A DNA stretch of 9,672 bases from an uncultured Desulfobacterales bacterium (GTDB taxonomy: Bacteria; Desulfobacterota; Desulfobacteria; Desulfobacterales; G020354645). Below the pieces are notes generated by a model, which saw only the letters and a program-made list of their open reading frames with translations, searched no databases and was not told the origin of the DNA. Position numbers and translations under genes: made by a program. How positions within the stretch are numbered: the first letter of the stretch is position 1; each line of letters begins with the position of its first letter. The stretch spans positions 1 to 9,672 of the forward strand of contig CAMYNZ010000338.1 of assembly GCA_947259865.1 (NCBI GenBank), given 5' to 3'. Below are positions 6,377 through 9,672 of the stretch, piece by piece.

Positions 6377-7957
6377 TCAGATCGCAAATATGATCTCACC
6401 GATCTTTTTGGCCAGCAGGGCGTTTTCACGATAGTCGATCGGAATGACCACCAGGCTGGGCCCCTTTTCGGTGAAAACGTCTTCCAGGGTATCCCTGAGA
6501 TCGACGGAATTTTCGACGTAGTGCCCATGCCAGCCGAATGCCTGGGCCAGCGTAGTCCATTTCGGATTGCCAAAGGCAAGATAGGTATGGTGGCCGAACT
6601 TTTTTTGTTGCTTCCAGGCGATCAGACCATACGCGTTGTCTTCCCAGACCAGCACAACGATGTTGCTCCCGATGCGGGTCGCAGTCTCCATTTCCTGGAC
6701 GTTCATCAAAAAACCGGCATCTCCTGCAATCGCCAGAATGCGTCGGTCCGGATGCACGATGTTCGCCGCAATCGCGCCCGGCAGTGCAAATCCCATCGAG
6801 CAGAATCCATTGGGTATCAGGCAGGTATTCGGTTCATGACACTGGTAGTAACGCGCGATCCACATTTTATGCGCACCGACGTCGGACAACAGAATATCGT
6901 CCGGCCCCATTACCTGGCGTGCATCCCATAACGCCTTCTGCGGATGCAGTGAGAAATCGAATTCAGGCACACCATGTGTATCGATGCGTTCATTGAGCAT
7001 CCACAGAGTATGGGCAAGATCGCCCACCAGTTCTGTTTCGGGGTGATAGTGTTCGTCGATTTCCGCCGGCAAAAAATCCGCGTGCAGGATGCGCTTGTCC
7101 TTGTCGGGATTCCATAGGCGGGGGTGGTATTCAACCATATCAAAACCAAGGGTTATGACGAGATCCGCATCGTCGATTACCATCGAGATGCGATCCTTGC
7201 TGCCCAATCCCACGGTAAACAGGCAATAGTCCGTGTCCATATCCACACAGCCTTTGGCCATGAACGTGTTGATAACCCCGATACCCGTTTGCTCACAAAG
7301 TAGGCGCAGTTGCTTGCTTGCCCTTCGTCGAATACAGCCGTTGCCGGCAATGATCACCGGGCGCTTCGCTTCGCGAATCATCGTAAACGCCTGATCGGCA
7401 ATCTTGCTGTCCGGGACGGAACGGCGGAACCGTCGGGGTTCCATGGGCCTGCCTGTGGCGCCCATAGTCGCCACGTCAACGGGTAGTTCGATGTGTACCG
7501 CCCCCGGTTTTTCGGTGCGCGCCAGCCGGACTGCCTTTCTGACGATCTCCGGTATCGTGTTTGGATTGACGATGCTGGTCGCCCACTTCGTCACTGGCTT
7601 GAACATACCGACGACATCCATGATCTGGTGGGATTCCTTGTGTAAACGGTCGGTCGAGCCCTGACCGGTCAGCACCAGCATCGGGGCGCGATCCATGTTC
7701 GAGTCCGCAACGCCGGTGATCAGGTTGGTCGCACCAGGCCCCAGGGTGCCGAGTGCACCGGCTGGATTACCAGTCAGTCGGCCGTAAATTTCGGCCATGA
7801 AGGCGGCCCCCTGTTCGTGTCGCGTCAGGATGAAGCGTATTTTCTTGGACTGCTCCAGCGATATCATGAAGTCGGCATTTTCCTCACCGGGCACGCCGAA
7901 GATGTATTCGATACCCTCTTCTTCCAGGCACTGGACGAGCAAATCGGATGCTTTCAT
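6377..7957 (-). CDS. AlsS-like acetolactate synthase (TPP-dependent)
   Basis: A complete 526-residue thiamine-diphosphate enzyme of the acetohydroxyacid synthase superfamily, closest in feel to large-subunit/AlsS-like proteins that act without a small subunit. The N-terminal pyrimidine-binding domain carries GVPGEEN (21-27) and the catalytic glutamate Glu48 in RHEQGAAFMAEIYGRLTG. A central domain lies at about 185-330. The C-terminal pyrophosphate-binding domain has the Mg/TPP motif starting GDAGFLMN (412-419) and ending WEDNAYGL (N441). The expected reaction is condensation of two pyruvates to 2-acetolactate plus CO2, for branched-chain amino acids or acetoin; related decarboxylases share this fold, so the substrate is not proven. 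No ilvN-type regulatory subunit gene adjoins. GAGG precedes the ATG by about eight bases. The end IDYRENALLAKKIGEIIFAI looks complete for the family. Confidence 0.85.
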   Translation of the reverse strand: MKASDLLVQCLEEEGIEYIFGVPGEENADFMISLEQSKKIRFILTRHEQGAAFMAEIYGRLTGNPAGALGTLGPGATNLITGVADSNMDRAPMLVLTGQGSTDRLHKESHQIMDVVGMFKPVTKWATSIVNPNTIPEIVRKAVRLARTEKPGAVHIELPVDVATMGATGRPMEPRRFRRSVPDSKIADQAFTMIREAKRPVIIAGNGCIRRRASKQLRLLCEQTGIGVINTFMAKGCVDMDTDYCLFTVGLGSKDRISMVIDDADLVITLGFDMVEYHPRLWNPDKDKRILHADFLPAEIDEHYHPETELVGDLAHTLWMLNERIDTHGVPEFDFSLHPQKALWDARQVMGPDDILLSDVGAHKMWIARYYQCHEPNTCLIPNGFCSMGFALPGAIAANIVHPDRRILAIAGDAGFLMNVQEMETATRIGSNIVVLVWEDNAYGLIAWKQQKKFGHHTYLAFGNPKWTTLAQAFGWHGHYVENSVDLRDTLEDVFTEKGPSLVVIPIDYRENALLAKKIGEIIFAI

Positions 7958-8151
7958 GTTGTACCTCTGTTACTGGGTTGTTTTGACGTCGCGTCAGGCG
8001 ACCGTCCTCGTTGCCGACCGGGCGAACGGCGGACCGTAGTGCCTGCCGCCGGACTTGTTAGTATCTGCCCCCTGTCTCTTCACCACTTGATCCCATACGC
8101 ATTAAAAATTGAGATCGTAACCCATTTCTGCTGATTGTTTTGCTTTTCAAA

Positions 8152-8170
8152 CCCCCTGCTATGCAGGGGG
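8152..8170. repeat. Perfect GC-rich hairpin CCCCCTGC-TAT-GCAGGGGG
   Basis: Eight perfectly paired bases close a three-base loop. No T-run follows on either strand, so it is not a classical intrinsic terminator. In the minus direction it lies upstream of the AlsS-like gene and downstream of the dehydrogenase terminator, so it may be a second transcript-end stabiliser or part of the AlsS-like leader. Confidence 0.55.
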
Positions 8171-8205
8171 ATATACAAAACTTAAATAATGATACTGCGT
8201 ACCTT

Positions 8206-8237
8206 CTTTATTTTAGGGCATTGCCCGTAAAATAAAG
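8206..8237. repeat. Long AT/GC hairpin adjacent to the gdh terminator
   Basis: CTTTATTTTA-GGGC (8206-8219) pairs with GCCC-G-TAAAATAAAG (8223-8237) over a three-base loop, with only one bulged base. It shares its right arm with the U-tract of the terminator at 8228-8256, so on minus-strand RNA the two structures form a tandem. Read on the plus strand, the same element carries a T-rich arm too. Confidence 0.6.
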
Positions 8238-8256
8238 CCACCCGTTTCACGGGCGG
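8228..8256 (-). terminator. Rho-independent terminator of the glutamate dehydrogenase gene
   Basis: On the minus strand CCGCCCGT-GAA-ACGGGTGG forms an eight-pair stem with one G-U pair and a GAA loop, followed at once by CTTTATTTTA. It begins 21 bases past the dehydrogenase stop codon. The position and U-rich tract fit an intrinsic terminator, separating this gene from the downstream AlsS-like gene. Confidence 0.75.
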
Positions 8257-8276
8257 TTATTTACTCCCCGGCAGGA

Positions 8277-9521
8277 TTAGAACGGCAATTCGGTTTTGAT
8301 GTGGACCCGCGCCAGCGCTGCCTTCCCAACGCGACGGATGGCCAACACAAAAGCGGCGGTTCGCATATCGATATCGTGTTGGGTCGCCACCTCACGTACA
8401 GAGCGGTAAGCCTTACTCATTTTCTTGTCCAGCTCCAGGTTGACCCGCTCCTCATCCCACCTGAACTGTTGGATATTCTGGGTCCATTCGAAGTAGCTGA
8501 CCGTCACCCCACCGGCGTTGGCCAGAATGTCCGGAATGATCAAGATGCCGCGTTCGTTCAGGATCTGATCGGCTTCGGGTGTCGTCGGGCCGTTGGCGCC
8601 CTCGACGATGATTTTGGCCTTGACATCGGCGGCATTGTCTTGATGGATTGCGTCCTCCAGGGCAGCCGGCACCAAAACATCCGCATCCCAGGTGATGATC
8701 TCAGTATTCTCGAATGCCTCGCCTGCTGAGAAACCTTTGACGCTGCCATGCTCGGTCGTCCAGGCGATCAGAGCCGGAATATCGAGACCCTCTTCTTTGC
8801 AAACCCCACCTGTATGATCGGCAACGGCAACGATCTTGGCCCCTCGCTCTGCAATGAGGCGGGCGGCATTGCTGCCGACGTTGCCGAAGCCCTGCACCGC
8901 TACGGTAATGTCGTTAAAGCTTTTACCCTGTTCGTCGAGAGCTTCGGCCAGAACATCCATGACGCCCCGACCGGTTGCCGCCTCCCGGCCTTCCGAGCCA
9001 AACAAGTCGAGCGGTTTGCCGGTTACCACGCCGGGGGAGAACCCCGCATACTTGGAGTACTCGTGCATAATCCAGCCCATGACCCGGGCGTTGGTATTAA
9101 CATCGGGTGCAGGAATGTCAATGGTCGGCCCGATGATTTCCTTCATCAGTTCCACGAAGCGAATAGTGATCTCGAACAGGTCTTTTTCGGACAGCGAAAG
9201 GGGATCGCAGTTAATGCCGCCTTTGGCGCCGCCGTAGGGAACATCCACGACCGCGGTCTTCCAGGTCATGAGGTTGGCCAGCGCGGCGGCGTGATCCTCG
9301 TCCATCGCCGGGTGATAGCGCAGCCCACCTTTCATAGGCCCGCGGGCCATGTTGTGCTGGACCCGGTAGCCCTCATACACCTGGAGGTCGCCCTTCTCGC
9401 CTTCGATGACTACCTCTACCTTGACGCTGCGTCGCGGTGTGAGCAGGATGGTTCTGATTTTGTCTGGCACGCCGAGAACATCGGCGGCTTTATGAAAATA
9501 AAATTGACTTTCAGCAAGCAT
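8277..9521 (-). CDS. gdhA: Glu/Leu/Phe/Val dehydrogenase, probably NAD-type glutamate dehydrogenase
   Basis: A complete 414-residue amino-acid dehydrogenase, which reversibly deaminates L-glutamate to 2-oxoglutarate and ammonium in the cytosol. The N-terminal substrate domain has GPMKGGLRYHP (Lys64) and PYGGAKGGI with the catalytic Lys100, plus the catalytic Asp140 in PAPD. The Rossmann domain carries GFGNVGSNAARL (211-222); the strand after it ends in VAVAD (Asp235), and an acid there usually favours NAD over NADP. The length fits the hexameric small GDH class. SYFEWTQN near 342-349 is typical of glutamate rather than leucine or phenylalanine enzymes. AAAGGAGG lies eight to nine bases before the ATG, a very strong ribosome site. 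An intrinsic terminator follows directly. A catabolic or anaplerotic role is likely, but cofactor and direction are inferred. Confidence 0.93.
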   Translation of the reverse strand: MLAESQFYFHKAADVLGVPDKIRTILLTPRRSVKVEVVIEGEKGDLQVYEGYRVQHNMARGPMKGGLRYHPAMDEDHAAALANLMTWKTAVVDVPYGGAKGGINCDPLSLSEKDLFEITIRFVELMKEIIGPTIDIPAPDVNTNARVMGWIMHEYSKYAGFSPGVVTGKPLDLFGSEGREAATGRGVMDVLAEALDEQGKSFNDITVAVQGFGNVGSNAARLIAERGAKIVAVADHTGGVCKEEGLDIPALIAWTTEHGSVKGFSAGEAFENTEIITWDADVLVPAALEDAIHQDNAADVKAKIIVEGANGPTTPEADQILNERGILIIPDILANAGGVTVSYFEWTQNIQQFRWDEERVNLELDKKMSKAYRSVREVATQHDIDMRTAAFVLAIRRVGKAALARVHIKTELPF

Positions 9522-9563
9522 TAGTTGTCCCTCCTTTCGATCAGGAATAAAAAATCTGTATTT

Positions 9564-9600
9564 GTTATATTTTTATGATGCGAAAATAACGAGATTTTCG
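9564..9600 (-). promoter_or_regulatory. Candidate gdhA promoter/operator with inverted repeat
   Basis: Upstream of the dehydrogenase, perfect 7-base arms CGAAAAT (9581-9587) and ATTTTCG (9594-9600) flank six bases. On the minus strand a -10-like TATAAC (9564-9569) follows; its -35 partner is poor, and the repeat would cover the -35 zone. That would suit a regulator-dependent promoter, or the repeat could be a leader hairpin. The assignment is from pattern only. Confidence 0.35.
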
Positions 9601-9672
9601 AATGCCGCAAAATAATTACGGACCGTTACGCGTGTGCCTATTAAGCTATCGCAGCAACCCCCACTGTGGCGG

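Larger units (their letters stand above)
7958..8276. other. Spacer between gdh and the AlsS-like gene
   Basis: This gap of about 320 bp holds no supported gene; ORFs on the plus strand here are shadows of the neighbouring gene. Its right end carries the dehydrogenase terminator region. A perfect hairpin lies at 8152-8170, and the GC-rich left part includes TGACG-TCG-CGTCA (7984-7996) and CGGCGG/CCGCCG (8027-8032/8045-8050). The AlsS-like gene's promoter should lie around 8050-8150, but no strong sigma70 match is visible. Confidence 0.5.

Noticed and set aside
6092..6931. 279-aa plus-strand ORF spanning the barrel and AlsS-like genes
   Set aside because: It crosses two convincing minus-strand genes and the gap between them, and reads as low-information antisense sequence.
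8070..8140. Weak TTACGA/TATGGG pair considered as the promoter of the AlsS-like gene
   Set aside because: Both hexamers match the consensus poorly, so no reliable promoter call can be made.
8748..9524. 258-aa plus-strand ORF opposite gdhA
   Set aside because: It lies wholly within the well-conserved dehydrogenase gene, has no domain signature and no supported ribosome site.

Overview
The window is a bacterial chromosomal segment in which every gene I can support lies on the minus strand, so transcription runs from high to low coordinates. It looks Gram-negative: two proteins are outer-membrane beta-barrels or remnants of one, and one carries an OmpA-type peptidoglycan-binding domain. The overall style (NAD-type glutamate dehydrogenase, a VWA-OmpA protein, an AlsS-like TPP enzyme, a BCCT carrier, moderate GC content) would fit a free-living marine or sediment proteobacterium or Desulfobacterota member. 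That placement is inference and not firm. I see no IS element, CRISPR array, tRNA or rRNA.

Right part (6377-9672): a complete Glu/Leu/Phe/Val dehydrogenase gene (8277-9521) has a strong Shine-Dalgarno site and ends in a tandem-hairpin terminator region (8206-8256). A spacer of about 320 bp follows, then a complete AlsS-like TPP-dependent acetolactate synthase (6377-7957). Both enzymes handle 2-oxo acids, but the terminator makes a single shared transcript unlikely.

Middle part (3611-6270): an intact small outer-membrane beta-barrel gene (5503-6270) is followed directly by a 5'-truncated remnant of a phenol-degradation MetA-type outer-membrane protein (5190-5522). Next comes a broken SLC13-type permease (3611-5114). 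The permease has lost an N-terminal block in frame and a second block with a frameshift. This stretch looks like decayed sequence, unless the deletions are assembly artefacts.

Left part (1-3598): a small unrecognised ORF overlaps a VWA-OmpA envelope protein gene (2287-3378). A 433-bp AT-rich spacer without genes follows. The last unit is a BCCT-family transporter (328-1812) framed by two overlooked mini-ORFs. A 13-codon leader ORF with a near-ideal Shine-Dalgarno overlaps the BCCT start as TAATG. A 42-residue single-span membrane protein overlaps the BCCT stop as TGATG. This leader-transporter-microprotein chain, coupled at both joints, is the most interesting structure in the window.
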